This document shows, piece after piece, positions 44,458-56,410 of a DNA stretch of 64,000 bases. How positions within the stretch are numbered: position 1 is the stretch's first letter; the number at the start of each line of letters is the position of its first letter. The position numbers and the translations under genes are program-made. Origin of the DNA: Craterostigma plantagineum (Eukaryota; Streptophyta; Magnoliopsida; Lamiales; Linderniaceae); NCBI GenBank assembly GCA_027422505.1, contig JAPQWV010000302.1, forward strand, positions 310,001 to 374,000, in the 5' to 3' direction. The notes beneath the pieces were generated by a model, which worked only from the letters and a program-made list of their open reading frames with translations, did no database searches and had not been told where the DNA came from.

Positions 44458-46844
44458 ATCAATCCCATGTGCATCGTCTATTATCAAGAAATCCATTAGA
44501 ATATCAATCCAATTCGGTTCATCGGTGCTTGTTAGAGATCTTTCAGGTAATATGTTGTCCCCTATATCTAAGACCATTTACCAAATTGTCTAAGTCTTCG
44601 TAATTCTTCACTCGAAAAATCATTACCGCGAAGTCGCATGAGTTGACAGTCACTCCAAAAAGGAGAATGGTGCAAGTAGATGCGACAACTACTTCTCGAC
44701 CACCATTTGCAACAACCAGTAATATTTGTCTGAAGTCATCCCCTAATACAAATAATTTACCTCCGAGAGGAAAATCACTGTCACAAATATCCCTGAAATG
44801 ATGGCCGACGGCATCATAGCCATAGGAGCCTCATCCCAATTTATCAACGACGCCAAGCAAATTAGTTCAGCTCATGATGACGATTTATCAAACAAACACA
44901 CAGAATTTTTAGCAGGATTTAGCGGTATCTTAAACGTAGCGTGAACAGTTTTTCCACCAGGCAGTAATAAGGCAGCAATTCCTGAAGATGCGACTGAAAT
45001 AACGATGTCTTTCTGACCTAAATTTTATACCAATGTATTCCACAAGTAGGTCTTTCCAGTTCCGCCCCTACCATAAACAAAGAATAATCCACCTAAATTT
45101 TGATCATGAGCTCTCATGATTGCAGAAAATACTCTATATTGGTCTGAATTAAGCCCTCGAGCAAGATTTCGTAATTTTCCAACTCTAACGATGCATCGTA
45201 ATCAAGTTCGTCCATTACCATTCGATTGGCGGCACGGTGTGCATCCTGTAATGATGGTTGTGGCATTTGTGAATAATCTTTCAAATGACCTCCCATTCTG
45301 TTGAAGATGTGCACAATCTCAAGGATACCTAAATTGCGACGTCGTCATCTCTAAGGAATAATTATATTCCACCGACGTTGAATCATATATTCAAGATCGC
45401 CAGTCATGTTTTTCCAATATGTTTCTCGTCTACTTCGGCGAACATCAATATGGAGCAAAACATATTTCTTAGTTGCTCGCATGTAGTCCATGTCGATGCT
45501 TCTCTTAAAGCATCATTCCATACATTATTGTCATCGAGCAATCCTAATTCAAGGCACACTGCCTGGTCGGTTGAATAACTCTTCTTTCCATTCGTATGTC
45601 CTCATACGATATTCTACCACGAACCTTTGTAAGGATCATCCTGAGATAGTAGCGGTCACCAGAATTTGAATGCGCAAAAGGTAGTCTCCTAATAGAAATC
45701 CGAATATGTTAAAGTTCGAGCTTCATGAGACCTTGTCTGTTTGTTTCAACCACATTGTCAACATTGTGTTTTGTGGCTGATTAACTATTTCATGTAGATC
45801 ATCATTGTCATGAAAGACAATATTTTGGTCACCCGGTAAATGAAACTGCATTCTCTCAACATACGGGTATTGATGTTGTAAGGCGAAATAAAAAATCCTC
45901 CAACACGCTTCTATAGCAGACGTAACGACGGTCTAAATATTGTTTTACCTTATTAACACGATGTGGTTGTGCCGCATCAATGTTATTCCGAGGTTGAACA
46001 TTTTCAATCCCAAACGTTGCTCGATCATGACCTTTGTGGATATACTTGTATAGATACTTAATCACGCTTCAAACTGCTACACGTTCAACATTTATGTGAG
46101 CATCAAATTTGACACAGAAATCCCTATTGCAAGGTATACTATCCACCAATTATCGACTTCTCGACCATTCGCTAAAGTTGTCGCGACTTTTCTTCTATGA
46201 ATGTAATGCACAAAGCTTCGATCATCAACGGTGGTCTCATGACAAAATTTCTTCGGATATCGCTTTGAACACGTTCCATCAACTAAGCATGGACCACAGG
46301 GTCCATGAATCATAAACTTAGTTACTGTTTCATACGCAAAGGGGTCATCGTCTTTATCAGAAATCTCAGCACTTATGAATTTGTCAACATCCTCTGGACA
46401 TGCAGTTATCATTTGGGGTCACGGTAAGAAGTATATGTGCATGTGGAAGTCCACGTTTTTGGAATTCAACAACATATAATCTGCAGTATTTAGCTTGGGT
46501 TAGGTACACAAAAGATTCTAAGAATAATAATTAATATAATAATAATGAAATATTAAATTGAAATATTACAATTACCTAAAATTACCAGCAATGACCTTTC
46601 CAAACATCCGTTTGTCCTTCAAATCACGAAGTAATTCTTTCATTTTTAGTTTGAAAACTTGAGCGACAATATCCGGACGATCTTCAACTCGTTCATAATG
46701 AAGCAGTTCTCTAGTTATTTCGGGCCAACTCGGATTACACGTGAAAGTGATGAAATAATCAGGAGAGCCCATTTTACGACATATTGCGACTTCATCCTAA
46801 TAATGTTGAATAACATTTAGTGGGCCACCTGTAAATGATGAAGG

Positions 46845-46896
<52 letters not shown>

Positions 46897-48120
46897 GTCG
46901 ACAATGAATTGTTGGTACATGCGACCACCTCGAACCAAACTATCACCATCATCTTGCCTATCTTGGATTCAATATGCATAAAATTATCTCATCGTAAGTC
47001 TATCTCTTGACGTACTGGAGTTTATTGGTATGTTGACTGACCAACCATCTGTTTCATAAGGAAACAACAATGGATATTGGAGAGATATATAAGGTGGATG
47101 AGTTTCGTTTATCCTTTGTAAGTCCCACTCATTGTTTCTAAAATGACGTCTCTATTCCCCAAATCTTCCGTGCAATTACCTACCAATAAAGCCGCTACTT
47201 CACTTGACGTTGGACGGGGGTATTGTCTACCTTCTCTTGCTTGAATGATACGAATACGTAGATTTGTATTGTTTTCTTGTCGTGCCAACATATCGCAAGC
47301 GCTTCAGAAAACTGAAACATATGGGTTTACTTGATCAAGCATATGTTGTAGGCCACGAAGAATACCACCATTTATGTCCGTAGAACTCGCTGAGCTCATT
47401 GCATTTAGACGATCCAAAACCTCATTTCAGTGTCGCAAATGTACAGTTGCGCAAATTTCGATTCATTACCCGGTTCGGGAAGCAATGACCAAATTCCAAG
47501 GTAGTGGCTTCCACTAATTCGAAACACATAAGGTCCCCTACCATCATTAACACTGTTGTCGGTCTGTCCTCCCATTGAAGTGAATGTCATTAATGAATTG
47601 TACATTCAGATCTTGTCTGTGAAGAATGTGTGATAGCAACGGCTGAAGTAACGGTGGTGATATAGGAATATTTGGTAGACGAACTTGGCCATTCCCGCAG
47701 CATAATTGAAATCTTGGATTCCTCAAGCTACTATCTCGAACTTTTTCAGTAACCCACATGAGGGCATTACAAATGGGGCATCTTATCGTTCTCGCTCCAA
47801 TATCTGTTTGCGGGATAAGACTTCTTCTATTTGTAGTCGATGTTTCTACAAATATTTATTATAATGAATGATTAAATATTGACGGGTTTACAACTCACAG
47901 ACATATATGTAAATTGGTATAAGGTATTATCAGCTTGATCGTGAGTAGGCTGACTATTTCTAAAATGTCTTGAACTATTACTGGGAAGATTTTTTATCCG
48001 CATAGATAGAGCTTCCCGTTGTAATGACGGCGCAGATTTCTTGTTCGCATGTTTTGATTTGAAGGGAAATTGGATCGACAAATATGTGCGTCCATAGTTG
48101 TTTTAAAGTGATAGACGATT
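44458..48120 (-). pseudogene. Helitron Rep-helicase, decayed
   Basis: Minus-strand fragments of a Helitron transposase. Near 48080-47550 is the N-terminal zinc-like region (NALMWVTEKV, FQLCCGNGQVRLP). Then FTSMGGQTDNSVNDGRGPYV (47570), and the Helitron_like_N core with GSPDYFITFTCNPSWPEITR (46765). The HUH motif is GLPHAHILL (about 46425-46453), and the catalytic-Tyr motif KYLYKYIHKGHD lies near 46060-46025. The PIF1-type helicase is very degenerate: a Walker-A-like remnant near 45070 and VVANGGREVVVAST near 44690. It stops at the element 4 LTR, so the helicase C terminus is missing. An AT microsatellite interrupts the coding region at 46847. Rep would nick DNA and drive rolling-circle transposition; this copy cannot. 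Confidence 0.88.
46847..46895. repeat. (AT)n microsatellite within the Helitron remnant
   Basis: About 24 uninterrupted AT dinucleotides inside former Rep coding sequence, an expansion after loss of function. Confidence 0.97.
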
Positions 48121-49358
48121 CCTAAAATAGTATGGTTAATAGTAGAAATACGTTGAGAGTTATTTTTTGGGGAAATTTTTTTGTAAACTATTAAAATTCG
48201 ATATAACCGAAGATTAATAAATTAAACGTAGGTAATCGCAAACATATTTGTATTCATGGTATAGAATCAAGACTAATGCAAATCTTCAGAAGAAAACAAG
48301 CATATATGTCCTACAACAAATATATCTTTGTGCAGGTCTGATCAATGCCATCGATTTCAACAACCATACACAAAATGATGTATGAAAACATCTCATAATA
48401 TAGTAACGCAACTAAAACAAAAAATTGGACTAATGCAAATCATCAGAAGAAAACAAATATATGTCCTACAACAAATATATCTTAGTGCGTCTGATCAATG
48501 CCATCGATTTCAACAACCACACATAAAAATGATGTATGTAAACATCTTATAACATAGTCACGCAACAAAAACAAAAAATTGGGCTAATGCAAATCTTCAT
48601 AAGAAAACAAATATATGTCCTACAACAAATATATCTTTGTGCAGGTCTGATTAATGCCATCGATTTGAACAACCATACACAAAAATGATCCATGAAAACA
48701 TTTCATAATATAGTCATGCACCAAAAACAGAAAATTGCATGTACGATGAATGCATTCGATTTATTCCAAATACTATCGTAAAACTCATAAAAAAAACACA
48801 GTAGATGCAAAATGAATTCGTAAAAATTGTAAGTACTTTATCAATTCATCACCTATCCCTAAACTTTAGGGATAAGTTGGCAGGGGTGCATTTACGGTGA
48901 AAAAAATTAGAAGGTACTTACCGGTCGAGCTCCTTTTAAGCACCTATTCGCAAAGTCTCAAGTGGAATTCTCTTAATAGATTCCAAAGGTCTCTCCTGCG
49001 GAACAATGTTTGAATGATAATAAACAATAAATATATGTATGAAAATATCTCTAATATTTCAACAAAAAATCTATAACTTAAAAAATAAATTAAGTTGAGA
49101 TATGTTCGACATGTGAAACTACAAAAAAATTATTATTTATATATATAAAGGTACCAAAATATAATATTACAATGATAACTGTGTAAAATATTTGCCAAAA
49201 TCAATACATATGGTTAAAGAACTAAATTATGGTATTGAATGATGTTGTTTCAGTTCTCGGTTGTCAATATATATTATGTTTGACATGGAAAAATTAACAA
49301 CGTTTTATAGGATATATATAAAATGATTTTCAATATTCGAAAAAAGATTAACGACTAC
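48121..49358. other. AT-rich non-coding region
   Basis: No gene recognised. It holds a three-unit tandem repeat (48273-48737) and AT-rich DNA up to the target duplication of element 5. It may be the 5' part of the Helitron or older flanking DNA; no Helitron 5' TC end could be fixed. Confidence 0.6.
48273..48737. repeat. Three tandem units of about 155 bp
   Basis: Units start with CTAATGCAAATC at 48273, 48430 and 48584 (periods 157 and 154). All contain ATATGTCCTACAACAAATAT and GATTTCAACAACCA (GATTTGAACAACCA in the third). Divergence is a few percent between units. Confidence 0.92.
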
Positions 49359-50088
49359 TGATATGGGGCTCTCCCAGTCAACGAAATTTATATATGTGGG
49401 TAAATTTATATAGCGGTCGATCGAATATTATGAAGTTTTTAAGGGCATAAGGTGCTGTATTTACGGGGGGACGTAAAGGGGACATAAACGAAAATAACAC
49501 GAGGATCTACGTGGTTCGAATCCTATTGGATACTACGTCCACGGGGCACTGCGGAACTTCCTTTCACTATATCTTCATGGAGTACACACTCGATCAATCC
49601 TCACTTTCGCTCATAAATGTTGAAGAATATGAAAGAAACTAACTAAAAGACTTGAAAGAGAAATCGTCATGTGTATTTCTGTAGAAAAGGGTTTTTGTTC
49701 TTGTAAAATGACTAAGTCTTCTCCTTTTTATAGCACCTCCCAGCAGCCCTTCCAAATAATATCCCAAGATTTAAGGGGGACGTGACAACTGAAGTACTAT
49801 GAACAGTAGCCTGCATGTTGAATGACCCCTGCGACAGCCACATCTTTTCCAACAGTGGCGCTGCCCTATAGCGATCTGACACGCGTCTCGGTAGCTTCTT
49901 CTTTTCCTTTTCGTTGTCTTTTCACCTAGGGCTTTTAGAGGATGCTCCTCTTTTATCCGTATATTGCCTTTTGTGCAGAGGTCCCAGTGACTCCCTTCCC
50001 AAATATTTTTGACTAAGTGTGGGCCTTCTTTTGTGTACGGGTTTGCTGGGCTTTTTATTTCTTGGCCCATCTACTTTAGTCCACATCA
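49359..50088 (-). repeat. 3' LTR of element 5
   Basis: 730 bp, plus-strand TGATATGGGG to CCACATCA. The intact partner has TGATGTGG...CCACATCA, an 8-bp inverted terminus. Matches 61886-62623 with roughly 4 percent differences by eye. Confidence 0.93.
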
Positions 50089-50100
50089 ACCACTCCCCTA
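50089..50100 (-). other. Polypurine tract of element 5
   Basis: ACCACTCCCCTA on the plus strand, i.e. TAGGGGAGTGGT on the minus strand, directly next to the LTR. It shows that this is the 3' end. Confidence 0.75.
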
Positions 50101-50199
50101 CTCTAATTTAATTTTTGGGACAAAAGTTAATTAGAGTAAGATAGTAAGATGGGCCTTACCTCCTTACATGTGAGTGGTTAAAGGTTCAGCTAGTGTCTT

Positions 50200-52450
50200 G
50201 GATTTGTGGCGCAGTTACGACGTCCCTATTGTATGCTATGTCGCCTGATGTGGAGAAGGGAACTAGTTCCCAAGCTCTTTAGCGCACCCTCTGTAGCTCC
50301 CTTGCTCCTTTAGGTCCTGTGGCTAGGGACGTTTGCGAGGAGATTCTTCCTTCTGTAGGGACGGAGGGTATTCCCGTGGTTCCTTTTCCTGTTAGGGGGA
50401 CTGAAAAAGTTCCTATTACGGCCTCTACCTCTGGTGTAAAAGGAAAACAAATTCATCCGAAAGGTTAGAAAGAAAAGCAAAAAGAAATTCCGTCACTCCC
50501 TCAGGAGGTGAAGTGTTGAGCCTCTTCAGTGAACGAGCCTCCTGCTTTAGTGGACCATCTAAACATAGATGGAAATATGATGAGTCGGTTGGTGCTTCCA
50601 GATGACCAGAGGGCCACCTCCTAGGGGTTGCGGAGACGATCGAAGAGCAATTGGTGTATCATCTCCTTAAGGTATTCTCTTGTTTGTTCTCTGGTTACTT
50701 CTGGCATTCTTTCTGTAAGTTTGATTTCTTCTTCCCAGGGTGGTGGGCTACGTAGCTGCCATATCGTCTGCTAAGTCGTCAATCCAGGAGTTTGAGCTAG
50801 TTTATCGAACCTTGAGGAGCCAGTTGGAACAAGTTTAGGTCGGACTATTGGCGACAAGGGAGGAGGTAGCCAGGGAAACTGAATCCAAAGTTGTGAGTTT
50901 GAAAAAGAAATAGGTGGAGAAGGAGCGTGCTGAGTTAGTGGAGCAGCGGGAGGAGGAACTGCGGAGTTCCCTAAAGAAAGACGAGAATCCCGCGCTTTGT
51001 GAAACAGCACAAGGAGAAGCTCCGTAGCTCCTTCGCTAGGAAAAGTGGACGCCGATTTTGTGCGCATGATGGAGGGCATGCGGCATGGATCAAGTCGGCT
51101 CGACCTTTCCTTCTATCGTGGGTCGGTTTGTCATTTGCTCTGTCTTTCTGCTGCTTATGGAGCGGAGAAGGCGTACGGAGAAGTTTGCTCCCTCCAAAGG
51201 ATCTGAGAAAGAGGAAGTTGTCTTTTTATCCGGGGAATGCAAGATAGAGGACGCGATACGTGTTTTGATCGAAAAAAGCGCTTTGGTGGGGGACCTCCCT
51301 TTCTTCATGGATCGTTTGGCAAAACTTACTCAGGTGTCCTTTTTAGTCCATCGAGCTCCCTACCTTCTGAATCATCCTTCCTGAAGTAAGGCAATTTTGA
51401 CAGCCGGGAATAGGAGATGGCAAAGGGACTTAAGATCGGAGGTCGAGGCTGAATAAAAGGGGTTGTAGCAGCAAAACACAGTATTCAACAAGCACAAGAC
51501 CTGAAGGGCTCAGTGAAGGAGGTGAAACTGGACTGAGATAGCTCATCTGCTTGGAGAGTAGAGCCGTAGTGAAGGTCCAATTGGGACATGAGTTAGCACA
51601 TTCTAAAACGACGGTCGGGATGGAGTTCCTCCATGGCTTGGCGGAGGGTCTTTCGAGGGGTCTCCTCTCTTTGAAGGACTTCGAGTTTCTGATGTAATTC
51701 TACTACTTGGACGCATATCGACTCGATCATAGTGGGCGCTAATGCCGTGGTTTATCTTTAAGAGCTATTACCTTCGACTGTTTTGAGTGAGATCATCAAG
51801 CTCTTGAGGATTCTCGTTTCTCGGTTGACGTCATGACGGAGCATGTAGAGGTCTTGGAGCATCATGGAAACGAGCTGTGGAGCCCCCTTAAGAAAATAGG
51901 AGAGCATCACACTCATGGAGCATCGTGAAAAGGAGCTACAGAGCTCCTTTGCCAAGGAAATGGAGGAATGGGACCCCATTTTTGACAGCATGGTGAAGGC
52001 AGACGTAGCTTCCTTGTGAAGGCTGAAACTTCGTGCCTCTGCCAGCAGTGCCTTCTGTCCACGGATGTTGAGAGGAAGTCCTCTAACCGAATATTGGAGC
52101 CAGTATACTTGAAAGATCCTCTTTCCTCGAGGGACTTTGTACCTTTTCTGACTGCTTTCACGGAGATCCCCGGGTCCTCAGGAAACTCTGCTTTCTGCCA
52201 TGTTTTAAGGGAGCTAAATTCCCCTATGTTTATGTGTCTGTTGGAGCCCGTTTTTTCTTAGGTTGAATCGTTCCCGTTGCATCCGTCGTCCTTGGGATTC
52301 GGAAGAGATCTGGCAGAGACCCGATGGCGGAGCTCCTCTTCGAGCCTTGTACTTTGAAGGAGATCCCAAGGTCCTACTACACGTTGCTCCTAGCTCCCTA
52401 GGACATCCTATTTGTAAAAACCTTTCCTTTTTTTCATCCTTGTGATACCC
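50200..52450 (+). pseudogene. Coding-like region antisense to element 5
   Basis: The plus strand reads as broken, charged protein-like sequence. From 50740 it gives ...ISSAKSSIQEFELVYRTLRS..., then a Glu/Lys/Arg-rich coiled-coil stretch (EKERAELVEQREEELRSSLK) with an in-frame TAG. Further pieces at 51085-51384 and 52016-52445 are open but unassigned. The minus strand here has no pol motif. Because it lies between pol and the 3' LTR and runs against the element, it may be an antisense ORF as known in some Tat/Grande-type elements. Identity is not proven. Confidence 0.45.
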
Positions 52451-52834
52451 TGTAAAAAATACTTTGTCATTTTTTTCGAAACATAATGGTGTGGGGAGCT
52501 TAACTCCCCATGTTCGCATGTTCCATCGGAGTTCCCTTTCTCCTGCATTATATTTTCTTTCGTCATTGTGGGACCTGATGGATGTTTCTAGGAACATCAT
52601 TATTGTGGCATGGTTATAGCGCCAGCTTGCTCAGACGCATGGTTATAGCACCAGTTCGATTATCAATTCGTAAGCCAAGTACGAATTCATGCCCTCGGTT
52701 GCAATGATCGTCGTTATTGTCCTCGGGTGTCGCTTTATGCTAGGCTCTCTTTTTCCTTAGCGAGTTTAGCATCTGGGTAGACACTTAGGTCTACAAAATA
52801 ATAACCCCGGGTATCCCCTCTTCAATTTACCCTG

Positions 52835-53110
52835 ATGATAGCGCCAGCTTCGCTTTTAGGTACCATTCACGTCGCAGGCTTACTGAGAGCCTTTGATGTC
52901 CTGTACACCGCAGCCCGTCAGCGGCAGCATCTTGTACACCCTTATGGGCATCATCACGTCGCAGATTTATTATCTTTGATGTCGGATATGCCGCCGGCCG
53001 TCGGCCTTTGGTATCATCACATGTCGCAGACTATTAGTCTTTGATGTCCTGTACACCGTAGGTCCGTCGACCTTTGGCATCATATCACGTCGCGGACCCA
53101 AAGGTCGTTG
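52835..53110 (+). repeat. Degenerate tandem repeat with CACGTCGCAG / CTTTGATGTC
   Basis: Units of very roughly 80-95 bp contain CATCACGTCGCAG, then CTTTGATGTC, then a CCGTCG(G/A)CCTTTGG segment, three to four times. Non-coding, inside element 5. Confidence 0.7.
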
Positions 53111-53364
53111 TTGTCAGAGGTCATCCATGCCAGCACCAAGCAAGGCATGAAGATCCTAAGGGGAAAGGGACATTCGAATACCAGCACTAGGCTGGACTTA
53201 GAGGTCCCAAACAAGTAGATTGCTCTTTTGAATACTAGCACGGAGCTAATCTATTGATCTTGAACGGATGAGTCCGCTCTTCGTGTATCCATGTGAAAAT
53301 GCTCACAGATCCCTTGAGGCAGGTCTGAATGTGTTTGTGGAGATACCTTACACGTCCTTAACAA

Positions 53365-54790
53365 TTAGATCAGGCCTTCAAACAATTTATACTTTCTGAA
53401 TATTATGACCTCGTAGGTAGAAGATCTTGTCCCCGATGTTTGGCGGAGCTCCTGCCGCCATTTGGGGCGGTGACTTCTTTGTTTTTTCCCATGGTTCACC
53501 ATTGCTTTGGAAACGGTATAGCATATCAAATCCCCAATTTGTTGAGTGGGAAGGCGGATGCATACTCCCAGAATCTCCGTTGGGATGTGGATTCGAGGTC
53601 CATCTTCCGGGTGGGTCCATCCCTTCTTGTCTTTTAGTTCCATGTTCTTCGGGACCTCCAGAACAGAGGTCCTTTCAATCGTCAGCTCCTTACATGCTTT
53701 CCACAAACTTCCATGTCTATTGTCTTTCACAGTGCGATAGGGGATATCATCCCCGTCAGTGGTCGAATTCTTGCTCGCCATCTTAGCCAAGAAATAGACC
53801 TTATGGCCTTTTTTGTCTTGGGACCTACATAATTTCACAATAGTCAAGTTCCATTGTTAGTTCTTTTATCGAGTTTTTTTCATATTCCATCATCTTCACG
53901 TCCTTCCTTTCGTAACTTTTGTTGTACAACCAGTTGTGGATCTGGGAACAAATCGACACCCATTGCCCTTATTTCCTTTGCGATCCTCGGGCCATGAATT
54001 AGACTTTGCATTCTAACTCATTGGTGGAGGCCTAGAATTTGAAGGTAATGGCGAGCGGAGCTCCTCTACTCTCGAGCTGAAGATAAGAGCAACTGCTTCA
54101 GATTTTAAGAAGTCGCTGACTTGTATGCGGTGCACCTCCCATTACTGCTTCTGTGTTCCTTTGGTCGTCTCGAGCACAAAATCGAAGAGGGTCTGAGCTT
54201 TTTGACGTCCGTTCATTGTCTGAATTCCACATCGCACTCCCCTAGCTTGATGGTGCATTTCACCTGTCTCCAGGATAGATCTGATCGACGTATCGTCTGG
54301 TTTCATCCTCTAACAGCACCTTACTTCGCAAAGTAGGTCGGCTTTTAGGAGGTCCCTTATTTCTTTAGTAAGACGGAGATAACACATTCATGGAGAAATA
54401 CTCCGCCGTCGTCCCCCTATCAGAGGTTTTTGTTGGGAGATGTGTATTGTGGAGGTATTCATTCAATAATTCAAAGGTCTGTTTGCATCAATTTACGCTC
54501 TTTGCTCTTTCATAACACATTGAGGAGTGGAGACTCTTCTTTGGTGTGAGATAAATCGGCTGAGAATCAACAACATCCTACCAGCCTCTGGACCTCCTTA
54601 ATCCCCCAGTAGGCATCCATCGCGCTGGGGACCTCACATCCAGAGGTGGAGTTCACGAGCTGATCCATTCGGGGTAATGAATAATGATCCCTAGGACATG
54701 CCTTGCTCAGGTCCCTGTAATCAGTGCACATCCTCTGCTTTCCATCTCCCCTTCTTATAAGGATGCGGTTGGCCAACTATGTAGGGAATT
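53365..54790 (-). pseudogene. Element 5 Pol remnant with RT motif
   Basis: The best-preserved Gypsy piece is minus-strand 54776-54567, reading QRMCTDYRDLSKACPRDHYS and then LPRMDQLVNSTSGCE. This is the conserved RT segment upstream of the catalytic aspartates in Tat-type elements. The YVDD-equivalent box and the integrase are not found. A further open stretch at 53847-53365 (160 residues) is charged and unassigned; it could be an RNase H or integrase-derived piece. Extensive decay. Confidence 0.7.
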
Positions 54791-55238
54791 GGATCCCTTG
54801 GATATGATTTATTTGGTTGTCCACTTCCTCCTTTAGGTTCTGGGCTCATTCAGTTCCGCACGGCCGGGGCTTCTATTTGTTGGGTCAATTTCTTGGTAGG
54901 ATGATGTGTGGCAATGGGCGAACTCCAGTCATATATTTTGGAGAAAATACGAATAGGTCCGCATTTTTTGTAAGCATCCCCAGCTCCTTGTCTGACTTTG
55001 TTGTAAGCTAGATGGCTCCTTTCCTTCTATCATCATCCTCTGATCTCCCATTTTCTCATAATATGGCTTCCTTTCGTTGATGCCCTAAAATCATTTACGT
55101 CGAATTGTCACGAGCTTCGTTGATCCCTCCGTCATCGAATGGGCTCTTTCTCTATGTCCTTTAAGCACGTGATTTCTTCCATTGGTTGTATCTCACGAGG
55201 TCGGACTTCCTATGTTTTTGGCGATAACCAAGGTATCG

Positions 55239-56000
55239 TTAAGTGTACTGGCCACGTGTTCCAATTTCTGGCACAAATCGAATTTCGGCCAATGCATCTC
55301 CGTATGTCTCACAAATCCCCTTGCGTTTGGATCTCTTATCGCATGAGTTTAAAACTCTTGGGCACTCGTCGGGATCCTCTTTATTTGGTCTTCCCACAAT
55401 GATGAAGATAAAGGCTTTGGATAGAATTGGACGTGAAAGTCTGCCTTTATTAGGCACAGATCCCCCTACTTTTTTCGGCGAGCTTGGAGTCATGTTTGCC
55501 GTTACGGCCAACAAGCTCACCGCGGGTCCTTCTTGGGTAAGTCTAGTCATCTCCTTCAAATGATAACTCTTATTCTGATGAAAATACCACGATCTGCGGA
55601 GCTTCGGATCTTCGACTGCTCGGGTGTACACTTTTGGGCTCTGTTGGAGGTTGGATCCACCTTGCTCGGAGCTCCTATTATGATAGAGATGTGAGCCTTA
55701 ATCAGCACTGGCCCCCAGAAGAGGCGGGGGTTGTCTGCCCCTAGTCGGCACAGATCCTCCGGACTTCTTCTCAACTACCTTCACAACTTGGTCGAGTGGC
55801 CTACGAACTTCCTCCGGTGTTCCCTTAGGATGGGCCCTTCGATTTCATCCTTCATATGATAGTAATTGTTAGTATGATACATGTATTTAATATGATGTCG
55901 AGAATGTAAATAAAAATGAGATTTAGATGGCCCTGGAGCTCCGGCTAAGAGCCTTTTCATCACGGGATGTCTCCTAGGTGATGTCAGGACCTCCTCCATG
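55239..56000 (-). pseudogene. Element 5 Gag C-terminal region (first copy)
   Basis: Minus-strand frames reading RHHIKYMYHTNNYYHMKDEI and then RKFVGHSTKL (55990-55800). This resembles the Tat gag segment usually written as a Cys/His motif followed by LKDEIE-L-IRRG-L-R-F-V, here without the cysteines. Downstream pieces (55631-55239) are Pro/Lys-rich. Two diverged relatives lie at about 60160-60370 and 61190-61420. Confidence 0.55.
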
Positions 56001-56410
56001 TTGTTGCATAATAGTATGGAGAGACCCCGAGTTCCCGGCAGCTCCTTGTCGTGAGGTTAAGGCGCTAATGGTTTTCTTTGGTCATGTTACTCATTTGCTC
56101 CTTCTCGTTCGGTTGTCGTGGCTTGCTTCTCTTCGTGGGCATTGGCGACTTTATTCGTTTGTGCTAAGGTACCTATCCTCCTGCTAATGTACGCGTGGAG
56201 GTCCCTGTTTTCCCTCTACCTCTTCATATAATTTTTGAGTCACCTCGGTAAATTTGTATAACGAGCACGATGTGGAGTTCTCTCGAATGACCGAATGGAA
56301 TTAGGAACTAGCTACAACAACTGTTTACCGATCGTGACTTGGGGATGAAGAGTATCTTCACACAGGAGCATCGATCCGTCATGGAGCTGATATAGTAGAT
56401 CCCTAACAGA

